This document shows positions 1 to 6,946 of a stretch of 13,992 bases of DNA, one piece after another. The stretch lies in the NCBI GenBank assembly GCA_034434335.1, contig DAOTZS010000074.1:1-13992 (forward strand), given 5' to 3'. Positions within the stretch are counted from its first letter, which is position 1, and the number at the start of each line of letters is the position of its first letter. The notes under the pieces were generated by a model. That model searched no databases and was not told the origin of the DNA. It was given only the letters and a program-made list of their open reading frames with translations. A program made the translations under genes and the position numbers. This DNA comes from DAOTZS01 sp034434335. Lineage in GTDB: Bacteria; Chloroflexota; Anaerolineae; CG2-30-64-16.

Positions 1-715
1 CGGTGACGCCGCCAAAGATGGCACCCAATGCGGCTGCCGTGTTGCCGTCTACCAGCACCTTGCCCTCATTGAAGCCAGACATCCGCTGCACCCGGTAGGG
101 ATCCTGCTTGGCCAGGTTCTCGGCGGCCCAGGCATAAGAGCGGTTAACCATGTCCATGTTAAGCTGAACAGGGGTTCGCTTGCCCTCGAAATTCCACTCG
201 ATGGCGGCCTGGATCTCCCCCAGCTCAATGTCGAACAGATAGGCCATCACCCCAACATAGACCATGTTGGCGATGTAGTCCCGCAGGTTGAAGGGAAGGT
301 TGGCAGCCTGGACCAGCTCCTGAACCGGCATGGGGTAATAGACCACATCGTCGCGGCGGGCCGGGATGGGCAGGGCGTCATCGTAGAGGACCACGCCGCC
401 CGGGGCTACATTGGCCATGTCCTCCGCCACGGTAGCACCGTTCATGCATACAGCGATTTCGTAGCTATCGCGGTGCGCCAGGTAGCCATCTTTGCTCAGG
501 CGGATGGCATACCAGGTGGGCAGCCCGTGGATGTTACTGGGAAAGAAATTCTTTCCGGTGACAGGGATGCCCATCTTAAAGAGGGCTCGCAGCAAGACAG
601 TGTTACTGGTCTGGCTGCCGGAGCCGTTGACTGTAGCAACCCAGATCGAGAAGTCATTGACCACTTCCTCGTGCTGGGCCAACCTCATTGGGGCCTCTTG
701 AACTGCGATACTCAT
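1..715 (-). CDS. korA: 2-oxoacid:acceptor oxidoreductase subunit alpha (fused gamma/alpha type), 5' part only
   Basis: This family oxidatively decarboxylates a 2-oxoacid (2-oxoglutarate, pyruvate or similar) with CoA and passes electrons to ferredoxin, working with a TPP-binding beta subunit. I translated the reverse strand from ATG at 715-713: 238 codons are open and the gene leaves the window at base 1. Residues about 25-200 match the gamma-type domain that begins alpha subunits of the KorA kind. A glycine-rich loop, VNGSGSQTSN, lies near residue 29, followed by the typical PVTGKNFFPSNIHGLPTWY and, further on, AEDMANVAPGGVVLYDD. The TPP-binding beta subunit should follow outside the window. 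A strong AAGGAGGG ribosome site lies 5 nt before the ATG. The start overlaps the stop of the upstream regulator gene (ATGA, 712-715), so the two are probably translationally coupled. The family is clear; the substrate cannot be read from this fragment, so the korA symbol is by similarity of type only. Confidence 0.85.
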   Translation of the reverse strand, partial: MSIAVQEAPMRLAQHEEVVNDFSIWVATVNGSGSQTSNTVLLRALFKMGIPVTGKNFFPSNIHGLPTWYAIRLSKDGYLAHRDSYEIAVCMNGATVAEDMANVAPGGVVLYDDALPIPARRDDVVYYPMPVQELVQAANLPFNLRDYIANMVYVGVMAYLFDIELGEIQAAIEWNFEGKRTPVQLNMDMVNRSYAWAAENLAKQDPYRVQRMSGFNEGKVLVDGNTAAALGAIFGGVT

Positions 716-1425
716 AGTTTCCCTCCTTGGAGCTGTCTGGCACTCAAGGGTATCTCATGGGCAGCGCCCATCCGGTCTATCAAGAGCATATGTTCGGAAA
801 GCAACTCCTTGCCGGCAGCATAATCTCCAGCGCGGATAGCGCGGGCGATCCGATCGTGATAATCCCACACCGTCTGCAGGTAGCTGTAGTCTGCATAGGT
901 GCTGAGGTCCACAGCCTCATAGGCCTCCCAGTAGGCTCGCAACAAGCCCTGCACAAAAGGGTTCTCCAGCCGGCTGAAGATGGTCAGGTGGAACTCCCGA
1001 TGCTCAGGATGAGGAATCTGGGCCCGCTCCTGGTTTAGCTTGGCCCATGCCGAGGCGACGAGTTGCTGGAGGTGTTCCTTATCCTCATCGGTGAGCAATA
1101 CCACCGCCTCATCCCAGAACGCGGTTTCCAGGTGGATGCGCAAGGCACTGAAAGCCCTGAAGAGCTGCTGGTCCAGGGCCAGGGCGACCAACAGGCTGAG
1201 GCGCACGGCTGGCAAAAAGTCGTAGGGCAGGGTCTGGATGCCGCGGCCGGGCCTGGCATCCACCAGACCTAAGGCCCGGGCCACTTCTAACTGTTCCCGC
1301 AACTTGCCCACGCTGACGCCGCTTTCACGGCTGATCTCTTCAATGGGGGGCAGCCGTGTGCCAGGTTCGGCGGCATGGGTGAGCAAATAGCGCAGGAATT
1401 CAGAATCAATCCTGGAGAGGATCAC
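712..1425 (-). CDS. GntR/FadR-type transcriptional regulator (FCD domain)
   Basis: This is probably a metabolite-responsive DNA-binding regulator of the adjoining oxidoreductase operon. Residues about 1-65 form the GntR winged helix: the stretch from GTRLPPIEEISRESGVSVGKL to the wing ARPGRGI has the usual pattern. Residues about 75-215 are a helical FCD domain. Its likely metal ligands are visible: HREFH (His where Asp is more usual), then DYHDRI and LLSEHM. Length (237 aa) is normal for FadR-like proteins. Two GTG codons could start it, at 1431 and 1425. I chose 1425 because the AAAGGGGG ribosome site at 1431-1438 then lies 5 nt upstream, whereas for 1431 it would run into the start codon. 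The last 4 nt overlap the oxidoreductase start. Autoregulation is plausible, since a 10-bp palindrome sits in the upstream region. The inducer is unknown; a 2-oxoacid or related carboxylate is a guess from context. Confidence 0.85.
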   Translation of the reverse strand: MILSRIDSEFLRYLLTHAAEPGTRLPPIEEISRESGVSVGKLREQLEVARALGLVDARPGRGIQTLPYDFLPAVRLSLLVALALDQQLFRAFSALRIHLETAFWDEAVVLLTDEDKEHLQQLVASAWAKLNQERAQIPHPEHREFHLTIFSRLENPFVQGLLRAYWEAYEAVDLSTYADYSYLQTVWDYHDRIARAIRAGDYAAGKELLSEHMLLIDRMGAAHEIPLSARQLQGGKL

Positions 1426-1476
1426 GTGCACCCCCTTTGTTCAATTAACTCACTTTATTGGATCAATAGGCTTATA

Positions 1477-1508
1477 CTAAGCTTAGCAGAGGAGGAGCCA
1501 ACAGTCAA
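1477..1508 (-). promoter_or_regulatory. Candidate promoter and operator of the regulator-oxidoreductase operon
   Basis: Read on the minus strand, TTGACT (1508-1503) is followed after 17 nt by TAAGCT, a weak -10. This -10 lies inside the perfect 10-bp palindrome CTAAGCTTAG (1477-1486). TATAAG, a few bases further on, is an alternative -10 with no good -35. A palindrome over the -10 is where a repressor would bind, so this is a candidate operator for the GntR-type protein encoded just downstream. The promoter assignment is weak; the palindrome itself is certain. Confidence 0.4.
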
Positions 1509-1593
1509 GTGAGCAAGGCTACTGAGTCTGCCTTCTGAAGGGCTTTCCAGCCCGATTGTACGCAACACTCCAGCAACAACCTGGGCATGGCGC

Positions 1594-1599
1594 TATAAT
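1594..1599 (+). promoter_or_regulatory. -10 box of the peroxiredoxin gene
   Basis: A perfect TATAAT lies 50 nt before the ATG at 1649. No convincing -35 was found 16-18 nt upstream, so this is a -10 only. The preceding bases CGC are the same as before the sigma factor gene's TATAAT. Confidence 0.5.
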
Positions 1600-1648
1600 T
1601 GGAGATAAATGGGAAACCATAGCTGAAATCCTGAAAGGAGCCTTTTCC

Positions 1649-2140
1649 ATGGCAAAAAAGACCTCACTTCCCCCAAACGTGCCCGCCGTAGGCACCCTGG
1701 CCCCCGATTTCGAGCTGCCGGCTGACAATGGGCAACCCGTACGCCTGAGCGACTACCGCGGCCAGCGCGTGGTCCTCTACTTCTACCCCAAGGATATGAC
1801 GAGCGGCTGCACCACCCAGGCCTGTGGCTTCCGCGACAGCTACCCGGAGATTACGGAGCGCAACGCTGTGGTGCTCGGCATCAGCCCCGATGGGGTTGCC
1901 AGCCACGTGAAGTTCAAGTCAAAATACAACCTCCCCTTCCGCCTGTTGGCAGATGAGGACCATAAGGTGGCAGAGCTCTATGGCGTGTGGGGCGAGAAGA
2001 GCATGTACGGCAAGAAGTACTATGGGATCATCCGCTCGCACTTTGTGATTGATGAGCAGGGGCGGATTGCCGACGTGCAGTACAATATCAGTCCGGAGGA
2101 AAGTGTAGAAAGCGCGCTAGCCGCTTTACGCCTGGGGTGA
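1649..2140 (+). CDS. bcp: Thioredoxin-dependent thiol peroxidase, Bcp/PrxQ type
   Basis: A cytoplasmic peroxiredoxin that reduces H2O2 and organic peroxides and is re-reduced by thioredoxin. The 163-residue protein has the AhpC/TSA fold pattern: GTLAPDFELP near the N-terminus, then VVLYFYPKDMTSGCTTQACGFRD. In this motif the peroxidatic Cys is followed five residues later by the resolving Cys, the arrangement typical of Bcp. GVWGEKSMYGKKYYGIIRSHFVID is the usual C-terminal block. The start is ATG 1649, with AAAGGAG 8 nt upstream; the reading frame stays open upstream to about 1556, but that stretch contains the -10 box and does not look coding. It converges on rarA with only 13 bp between stop codons. 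Regulation by oxidative stress is not visible in the sequence. Confidence 0.95.
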   Translation: MAKKTSLPPNVPAVGTLAPDFELPADNGQPVRLSDYRGQRVVLYFYPKDMTSGCTTQACGFRDSYPEITERNAVVLGISPDGVASHVKFKSKYNLPFRLLADEDHKVAELYGVWGEKSMYGKKYYGIIRSHFVIDEQGRIADVQYNISPEESVESALAALRLG

Positions 2141-2149
2141 TCGCCAGGC
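2130..2149. terminator. Hairpin between two convergent genes
   Basis: GCCTGG and CCAGGC form a 6-bp stem with an 8-nt loop across the peroxiredoxin stop codon and the 13-bp gap before the rarA stop. It could end transcription from both sides, but neither strand has a good T run, so support is moderate at best. Confidence 0.35.
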
Positions 2150-2153
2150 AGCA

Positions 2154-4451
2154 TCAGGCCGCGCGGCGTGCCACGATATAGGCGGTCACCGAGCGCCAGG
2201 GCACTGTCTGGCCGGTCAGGGCCTGGCGGTAAAGGGCTTCGACGGCGGCCAGTTCGTCCGCGTCCAGGAAGGATGCCAGGCGCTGGCTGTAACTGGGGCG
2301 CTCGCCCGCCGGCGCAGGAGTGAACCAGCGCTCTACCAGTGCCGGGGTGATGCGCACCTCGTCCCGCGCCTCGACCGTCTCGATGGAGACCTGCGTCAGG
2401 CCAGCAGCGGTGAGTGCCTCTCGCAGTTCCTCTTCGGCCCAGTTGACCATTGGGTCGGCTGGATCCGTATAGATGGCCTCTTCGGCGTCCTGCAGGCGCC
2501 GCGCGAGAGCCTGGCCCAGGGGGTCGAGGGTGACAAGCGCATATAACCGCTGGGTGTAACGCGGGATCGGCTGGGCCAGGCTAAGGATCCCGCCACAGCG
2601 GAGGAGGGGGGCAATCAGGCTGGCCGCCACACCTGGCCCACTTCTATGCGCCGGGGAGGCCACGGTGACGGCAGCCGCGTCGCGCGGAGGCGTCAGCGCG
2701 CTGCGGCCGACCACCGCGTCAAAGCGGACGTCTCCCTCCCCGCGCAGGGCCAGCAGTTCCGGCAGCTCGGCCAGGGTGCCCTGGAGCACAACAGGCCGTT
2801 CCAGCTCGGGCAGCCTGGCCGCCATCTCCCGTAGGGCGGTGGCTTCATCGCTGCGGTAGGCCAGGGCCCACACCCCGCCCTCAGGCGCGCGGCGCAGGGC
2901 CTCCCAGGTCAGCAGCCCAGTGCCAGCATTGAGGTCCAACACCAGGTGGTGGCGCTGAAGTTGCGCTGCATCCAAAACCCGGTCGCGTAGGGCCGCCAGC
3001 CGTTCGCTGGCGCCGCTGACCGCGCGGGCCAGCCAGCGGTCGCGGTCCCCACGCGCGGCCGCGCCTGTAAAGGTGAGCACTTCAGGCACTCCGAAGGTCC
3101 CTTCCCCTTCCAGCATGGCCGCCAACTGAGCCTCGCGCCGGCGCTCCACTTCCGCTTTGACCTTGGCTTCATAGCCCAGGTTGCCAGGCTGATAGAATAC
3201 CCGGCCCTGGAGAGCATCCGGCAGATACTGCTGTGCCACCCAGTGATCGCGATAGGCGTGAGGGTAAAGATACCCTGCTCCGTGCCCAAACCCCTCCCTA
3301 TCCCGGCTGGCATCGCGCAAATGGGCTGGCACTTCAGCCTCCCGTTCCTGCTCTACCACGTTCAGGGCGTCAAAGAAGGCCATCACCGAGTTGCTCTTGG
3401 GTGCTGTGGCCAGATAAAGGGCTGCCTCGGCCAGGTGGAAGCGGCCTTCCGGCAGGCCCACGTAATCGAAGGCCTGGGCACAGGCAGTCACCACGCGGAT
3501 GGCGTTAGGGTCGGCCAGGCCCACATCCTCGCCGGCAAAGATCAGCATGCGGCGGAAGATAAAGCGGGGGTCCTCGCCGGCGTAGACCATGCGGGCCAGC
3601 CAGTAGAGCGCGGCATCGGGATCAGAGCCGCGCAGGCTTTTGATGAACGCGCTGATGGTGTCGTAGTGGACATCGCCCTCTTTGTCGTACAACACGGCGC
3701 GGCGCTGGATGCTCTCCTCGGCCACGGCCAGGTCGACATGGATCACGCCATCGGGCCCGGGTGGGGTGGTCTCGACAGCCAGTTCCAGGGCATTGAGCAG
3801 GCTGCGCGCGTCCCCGTTGGCCACGTCCACCAGGTGGGCGAGGGCATCTTCGTCCACCTTTACATTCCAGCGGCCGTAGCCCCGCTCAGGGTCGGCCAGG
3901 GCCTGGCGGGCAATTTTGAACAGGTCCTCTTCGGTGAGCGGCTTGAGCTGGAAGATGCGGCTGCGGCTGACAAGAGGCTTATTGACCTCGAAATAGGGGT
4001 TTTCGGTGGTGGCACCGATCAGGATCACGGTGCCGTTCTCGACCCAGGGCAACAAGGCATCTTGTTGAGCCTTGTTGAAGCGGTGCACCTCGTCTACGAA
4101 GAGGATCGTGCGCTGGCCAAATTGGCCGCGGCGCTCCTGCGCTTCGGCCACCGCCTGACGGATATCGTTGACCCCAGCCAGCACGGCGTTGATGGCGATG
4201 AAATGGCCACGTGTCGTGTTGGCGATGATGCGGGCCAGGGTTGTCTTCCCGGTGCCCGGTGGCCCGTAGAAAATAACTGAGCTGAGCTGGTCGGCCTGGA
4301 TGGCGCGGCGTAACAGGCGCCCCGGCCCAACAATATGTTCCTGGCCGACGAACTCGTCCAGGGTGCGTGGGCGCATGCGGGCAGCCAGGGGTGCCTCCTT
4401 TTCAACCAGCTCCTCGCGGCGGATGTCAAATAGATCGCTACGGTCGCTCAT
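2154..4451 (-). CDS. rarA: Replication-associated recombination ATPase RarA (MgsA/Mgs1 family) fused to a methyltransferase-like domain
   Basis: RarA-family AAA+ ATPases act at stalled replication forks and are related to clamp loaders. The first ~450 residues are a complete RarA: Walker A GPPGTGKT (63-70), Walker B ILFVDE (116-121), sensor 1 GATTENP (146-152), arginine-rich SRSR (162-165), GDARSLLN (213-220), then the C-terminal tetramerisation part with GFGHGAGYLYPHAYRDHWVAQQYLP (positions 387-411; shown here as landmarks GFGHGAG and HWVAQQYLP). Residues ~490-765 form a second half with a SAM-methyltransferase-like motif I, DLNAGTGLL (506-514), followed by a Rossmann-like pattern. Typical RarA is about 430-450 aa, so this 765-aa form is a fusion. 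Such RarA/unknown-domain fusions are known in cyanobacteria and some other phyla. ATG 4451 was chosen; an open frame continues to 4535 but would include the promoter and run into the divergent gene. The mRNA looks leaderless. Whether the second half binds SAM is unknown. Confidence 0.93.
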   Translation of the reverse strand: MSDRSDLFDIRREELVEKEAPLAARMRPRTLDEFVGQEHIVGPGRLLRRAIQADQLSSVIFYGPPGTGKTTLARIIANTTRGHFIAINAVLAGVNDIRQAVAEAQERRGQFGQRTILFVDEVHRFNKAQQDALLPWVENGTVILIGATTENPYFEVNKPLVSRSRIFQLKPLTEEDLFKIARQALADPERGYGRWNVKVDEDALAHLVDVANGDARSLLNALELAVETTPPGPDGVIHVDLAVAEESIQRRAVLYDKEGDVHYDTISAFIKSLRGSDPDAALYWLARMVYAGEDPRFIFRRMLIFAGEDVGLADPNAIRVVTACAQAFDYVGLPEGRFHLAEAALYLATAPKSNSVMAFFDALNVVEQEREAEVPAHLRDASRDREGFGHGAGYLYPHAYRDHWVAQQYLPDALQGRVFYQPGNLGYEAKVKAEVERRREAQLAAMLEGEGTFGVPEVLTFTGAAARGDRDRWLARAVSGASERLAALRDRVLDAAQLQRHHLVLDLNAGTGLLTWEALRRAPEGGVWALAYRSDEATALREMAARLPELERPVVLQGTLAELPELLALRGEGDVRFDAVVGRSALTPPRDAAAVTVASPAHRSGPGVAASLIAPLLRCGGILSLAQPIPRYTQRLYALVTLDPLGQALARRLQDAEEAIYTDPADPMVNWAEEELREALTAAGLTQVSIETVEARDEVRITPALVERWFTPAPAGERPSYSQRLASFLDADELAAVEALYRQALTGQTVPWRSVTAYIVARRAA

Positions 4452-4458
4452 CACTTTA

Positions 4459-4487
4459 ATTGTAGCGCAGGGAGACGTTGTGTGCAA
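4459..4487 (-). promoter_or_regulatory. rarA promoter, apparently leaderless
   Basis: On the minus strand TTGCAC (4487-4482) is followed by a 17-nt spacer and TACAAT (4464-4459). A start 6-7 nt after the -10 falls at about 4452, next to the ATG at 4451. There is no convincing ribosome site before the ATG, which agrees with a leaderless message. Its -35 overlaps the -35 of the divergent promoter. Confidence 0.65.
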
Positions 4488-4506
4488 CACGGCAGCAGAG
4501 TATAAT
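4478..4506 (+). promoter_or_regulatory. Promoter of the small membrane protein gene, apparently leaderless
   Basis: TTGTGT (4478-4483), a 17-nt spacer and a perfect TATAAT (4501-4506). The expected transcription start, about 4513, is the A of the ATG, and no ribosome site is present between -10 and ATG. Confidence 0.7.
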
Positions 4507-4512
4507 GTCGCC

Positions 4513-4743
4513 ATGAAAAACCAGCAGCCGCCCACTGATTACCGGGCCTTTCGCCGCCGGATGGACCGCAACCTGGCCATCGCGGTAGTGATCTTCCTGG
4601 TTGGCGTCGGTGGAACCCTGATTGCGCTGATCTACGGCCGGGGCGCGGCTGTGCTCGGCATCATCTGCTTGCTGGCGGGGTCAGCCCTGTTTGCGCTGGT
4701 GTGGCTGTTGCTGACGCTCATGGAGCGCTGGAGCAGTCAGTAG
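4513..4743 (+). CDS. Small two-helix membrane protein of unknown function
   Basis: A 76-residue protein I do not recognise. After a charged N-terminus (MKNQQPPTDYRAFRRRMDRN) it has two hydrophobic segments, about residues 21-42 (LAIAVVIFLVGVGGTLIALI) and 46-70 (AAVLGIICLLAGSALFALVWLLLTL), joined by a short YGRG turn, and a short polar tail. This predicts a hairpin with both ends on the same side; the cluster of Arg residues before helix 1 favours the cytoplasm. Small proteins of this size are common in Chloroflexota, but no motif points to a role. It diverges from rarA, with only 61 bp between start codons, and shares its control region. The reading frame is open upstream as well, but that part lies antisense to rarA. 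The strong promoter placed exactly before the ATG supports this start. Confidence 0.75.
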   Translation: MKNQQPPTDYRAFRRRMDRNLAIAVVIFLVGVGGTLIALIYGRGAAVLGIICLLAGSALFALVWLLLTLMERWSSQ

Positions 4744-4848
4744 CAGGCGCCCCGTGAAGGTGGCTCCCAGGAGGAACAGAAGCTGCGGCAGAATAGTCGG
4801 GATGGTTCAAAATCGGATAACACTTTCTGCCCCCTCGGGCCTTCACTG

Positions 4849-4940
4849 CCCCTCACCCCCTTTGTCCCCCTTCTCCCTTCGGGGCGTGGCCCTTGGCCTG
4901 CGACCAGGGGGAGGGGAGGAGGCAGAGGGAGGGATGGGGG
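4849..4940. repeat. C-rich/G-rich imperfect inverted repeat
   Basis: A pyrimidine-rich block (CCCCTCACCCCCTTTGTCCC and following) faces a purine-rich block (GGGGGAGGGGAGGAGGC) about 45 nt later. The first block resembles the outer part of the large palindrome at 13792-13992 (CCCCTCTCACCCCCTTTCCC), so this may be a decayed or partial copy of the same kind of element. The likeness is by eye and the sequence is low in complexity. Confidence 0.45.
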
Positions 4941-5000
4941 GCCCTGGGCGGCAATTCTAACGACCGCAAGAAGTGTAAACCGAGTTTCCCGGCAAATAGA

Positions 5001-5015
5001 ACTATCCCGAATAGT
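5001..5015. promoter_or_regulatory. Inverted repeat next to the moxR promoter
   Basis: ACTAT-CCCGA-ATAGT is a perfect 5-5-5 inverted repeat ending 6 bp before the -35 box at 5022. The spacing fits an activator or repressor site, but no cognate protein is encoded nearby. Confidence 0.3.
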
Positions 5016-5021
5016 CCCCCC

Positions 5022-5050
5022 TTGTCAGGATCCCAGGGCTCGGGTACAAT
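5022..5050 (+). promoter_or_regulatory. Sigma-70 promoter for the moxR cluster
   Basis: TTGTCA (5022-5027), 17-nt spacer, TACAAT (5045-5050); five of six bases match consensus in each box. The predicted start near 5057 leaves a leader of about 240 nt before the moxR start. No other good promoter was seen before the end of the cluster, so it may serve all four genes. Confidence 0.65.
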
Positions 5051-5296
5051 GAAGCGGGAGGACAAGGGTGGTTTACGCCCTAGAGGGGTGAGATCATCGT
5101 CACGGTGATGGTCTATGTGTTCTATAGAAAATGGCAGGGGATAAGGAGTACCACGGCTGCCAACGCCCACACTTCGAATACTGAGTCCAGACATTAGAGT
5201 GACGCTTGTCAACCCAATTGCATATGGCTGGATGCAGGCCTCTGGAGGGCAAGCAAAGTCAAGCAGTTACACCGTTATGCGGTAGGGAGAGTTGTC

Positions 5297-6244
5297 TTGG
5301 AGACCATTCGTTCATTTGCTGAGAAGGTCATCGCCAACGTAGAGAAAGTGATCATTGGCCAGCGGGAGGCAATTGAACTGCTATTGACTGCTCTGTTGTG
5401 CGAAGGGCACGTCCTGATCGAGGATGTACCTGGGGTGGGCAAGACCATGTTGGCCCGCGCCCTGGCCATCTCGTTGGCGGTCAGTTTTAAACGTCTCCAA
5501 TGCACCCCCGACCTGCTCCCCAACGACGTCACGGGAGTCTCAGTCTACAACCAGCAGACAGGGCGGTTTGAGTTTGTCCCTGGTCCTGCTTTTGCCAATA
5601 TCCTGCTGGCCGATGAAGTGAACCGCGCTACCCCGCGCACCCAATCGGCCCTGCTGGAGTGCATGGGGGAACGCCAGATCACCGTTGATGGTGTCACCCG
5701 GCCTCTGGCCCGGCCCTTCATGGTGCTGGCTACCCAGAACCCGATCGAGTACGAAGGCACCTTCCCCCTGCCCGAAGCGCAGCTTGATCGCTTTCTGCTC
5801 AAGCTCAGCCTGGGTTATCTGGACCCGGCGACCGAAAGCCAGATGCTGGTCAACCTGCGCGGGCAACACCCTATCGAGACGATTGGCCCGGTGGTGGATG
5901 GCAGCCAGGTTCCAGAGCTGGCGCGGCAGGTTTGGGATGTCCATGTGGACGAGACGGTGCGTGACTACATCGTGCGGTTGGTCAACGCCACCCGCTCCCA
6001 TCCCGACCTGTTACTGGGTGCCAGCCCACGCGGCAGCCTGGCCCTCTATAAAGCCAGCCAGGCCTGGGCCGCGCTCCATGGCCGTGACTACGTGCTGCCC
6101 GACGACGTCAAGAAGCTGGCGCCTCTGGCATTAGCTCATCGCTGCCTGGTTCACCCCGAGAGCGCGCTCAAAGGCCGCACGGCCAAAGCCATTATCACCA
6201 GCCTCCTCAGCCAGGTCCCACTGGACCTGGGCAAGGTCGAATAG
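5297..6244 (+). CDS. MoxR-family AAA+ ATPase
   Basis: MoxR ATPases are thought to act as chaperones that help mature or activate envelope or metalloenzyme complexes, usually together with DUF58 and VWA proteins. The 315-residue protein has Walker A DVPGVGKT (43-50), Walker B LLADEV (103-108), sensor 1 ATQNP (145-149) and sensor 2 SPRG (243-246), in normal order and length for the family. The start is TTG at 5297: AGGGAG lies about 7 nt upstream, and the protein then begins a few residues before the first conserved helix. The next gene, rsmI, begins 4 nt after the stop. Together with the DUF58 and DUF4129 genes further on, it forms the widespread MoxR-DUF58-DUF4129 cluster, with rsmI set between moxR and DUF58. 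Client proteins are unknown. Confidence 0.93.
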   Translation: METIRSFAEKVIANVEKVIIGQREAIELLLTALLCEGHVLIEDVPGVGKTMLARALAISLAVSFKRLQCTPDLLPNDVTGVSVYNQQTGRFEFVPGPAFANILLADEVNRATPRTQSALLECMGERQITVDGVTRPLARPFMVLATQNPIEYEGTFPLPEAQLDRFLLKLSLGYLDPATESQMLVNLRGQHPIETIGPVVDGSQVPELARQVWDVHVDETVRDYIVRLVNATRSHPDLLLGASPRGSLALYKASQAWAALHGRDYVLPDDVKKLAPLALAHRCLVHPESALKGRTAKAIITSLLSQVPLDLGKVE

Positions 6245-6248
6245 TCGC

Positions 6249-6926
6249 ATGTTGTACCTGGTGGCGACGCCGATTGGCAACCTGGACGACATCACCTTTC
6301 GAGCCCTGGACGTCTTGCGCGCGGTGGATGTGGTCGCCAGCGAAGATACCCGCAAGACGGGGATGCTGCTGAAGCACTTCGGCATTCACAAGCCCCAGAT
6401 CGCGTTCCAGGAGCATAATGAGGAGAAGGCGGGCGAGCACATCATGAACCTCCTGGCAGAGGGCAAATCGGTGGCGCTGGTAACCGAGGCCGGCACCCCA
6501 GGCATCTCCGACCCAGGGTTCACCCTGGTGCGGCGGGCCATCGCGGCCGGAGAGGCGATCACCATGATCCCGGGCCCGACAGCGTTGATCATGGCCCTGG
6601 TTCTGTCTGGCCTGCCGGTGCACAGCTTTACTTTTCGCGGCTTTCCCCCACGCAAACCTGGCCCCAGACGGCGCTTCCTGGAGGTGGATCGCGATTCGCC
6701 CCACACCCTGATCTTCTATGAGTCGCCCCGCCGGGTGCAGGCATTGCTGCGCGATGCCCTGGCCGTGTATGGTGACCGCCAGGCAGCGTTGGCCCGCGAA
6801 CTCACCAAGGTGCACGAGACCATCTTGCGCGGGAAGTTGTCGGAACTGCTGGCACTTGTAGGCCAGGAGGCACCCCGGGGCGAGTGCGTGGTCGTCATCG
6901 CCGGAGCGGGTACGGCTGCCGGCTGA
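6249..6926 (+). CDS. rsmI: 16S rRNA (cytidine1402-2'-O)-methyltransferase RsmI
   Basis: RsmI uses SAM to 2'-O-methylate C1402 in the decoding centre of 16S rRNA. All family landmarks are present: LVATPIGNLDDITFRAL (4-20), SEDTRKT (31-37), LVTEAGTPGISDPG (77-90), IPGPTA (107-112), GFPPRK (131-136), YESPRR (157-162) and ARELTKVHE (182-190). At 225 aa it is shorter than the usual ~275-290 aa: the tetrapyrrole-methylase fold is complete but the small C-terminal domain is missing. The start ATG at 6249 gives MLYLVATPIG, the usual N-terminus; AAGG about 12 nt upstream is a weak ribosome site, so translational coupling to moxR, which ends 4 nt earlier, is likely. Its place between moxR and DUF58 genes is unusual and no functional link to them is known to me. 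Confidence 0.96.
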   Translation: MLYLVATPIGNLDDITFRALDVLRAVDVVASEDTRKTGMLLKHFGIHKPQIAFQEHNEEKAGEHIMNLLAEGKSVALVTEAGTPGISDPGFTLVRRAIAAGEAITMIPGPTALIMALVLSGLPVHSFTFRGFPPRKPGPRRRFLEVDRDSPHTLIFYESPRRVQALLRDALAVYGDRQAALARELTKVHETILRGKLSELLALVGQEAPRGECVVVIAGAGTAAG

Positions 6927-6946
6927 ATCCGGGGCCGTAGCCCGCG

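Larger units (their letters stand above)
4744..5296. other. 553-bp intergenic region before moxR
   Basis: No convincing gene. It contains a C-rich imperfect repeat (4849-4940), an ACTAT-N5-ATAGT inverted repeat (5001-5015), the moxR promoter (5022-5050) and then a leader of about 240 nt. The leader includes a perfect 10-bp palindrome TTCTATAGAA (5120-5129) and the short inverted repeat TCACGGTGA. A 19-codon frame beginning ATG at 5049 overlaps the -10 box and is probably chance. Confidence 0.6.

Noticed and set aside
1421..1428. Other CACGTG cores (1423, 1904, 4206) as further parS sites
   Set aside because: Only the 6-bp core or a half site is present; none extends to the 16-bp palindrome.
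1556..1648. Upstream extension of the peroxiredoxin
   Set aside because: It includes the TATAAT box and lacks family similarity; the ATG at 1649 has a good ribosome site and gives the normal length.
3243..4280. 345-codon open frame on the plus strand inside rarA
   Set aside because: It is antisense to the conserved AAA+ core of rarA, with low-complexity composition and no motif.
4452..4535. Upstream extension of the rarA start to 4535
   Set aside because: The extension (MGGCWFFMATLYSAA...) overlaps the divergent gene and both promoters; RarA homologues begin near the MSDRSDLF position.
5066..5090. T-box-like string AAGGGTGGTTTACGC in the moxR leader
   Set aside because: Only loosely like the T-box consensus; there is no specifier stem, no terminator/antiterminator pair, and the downstream gene is not a tRNA-related one.
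4853..5212. 119-codon minus-strand frame in the intergenic region before moxR
   Set aside because: It covers the C-rich repeat and the moxR promoter, and I see no ribosome site or recognisable domain.
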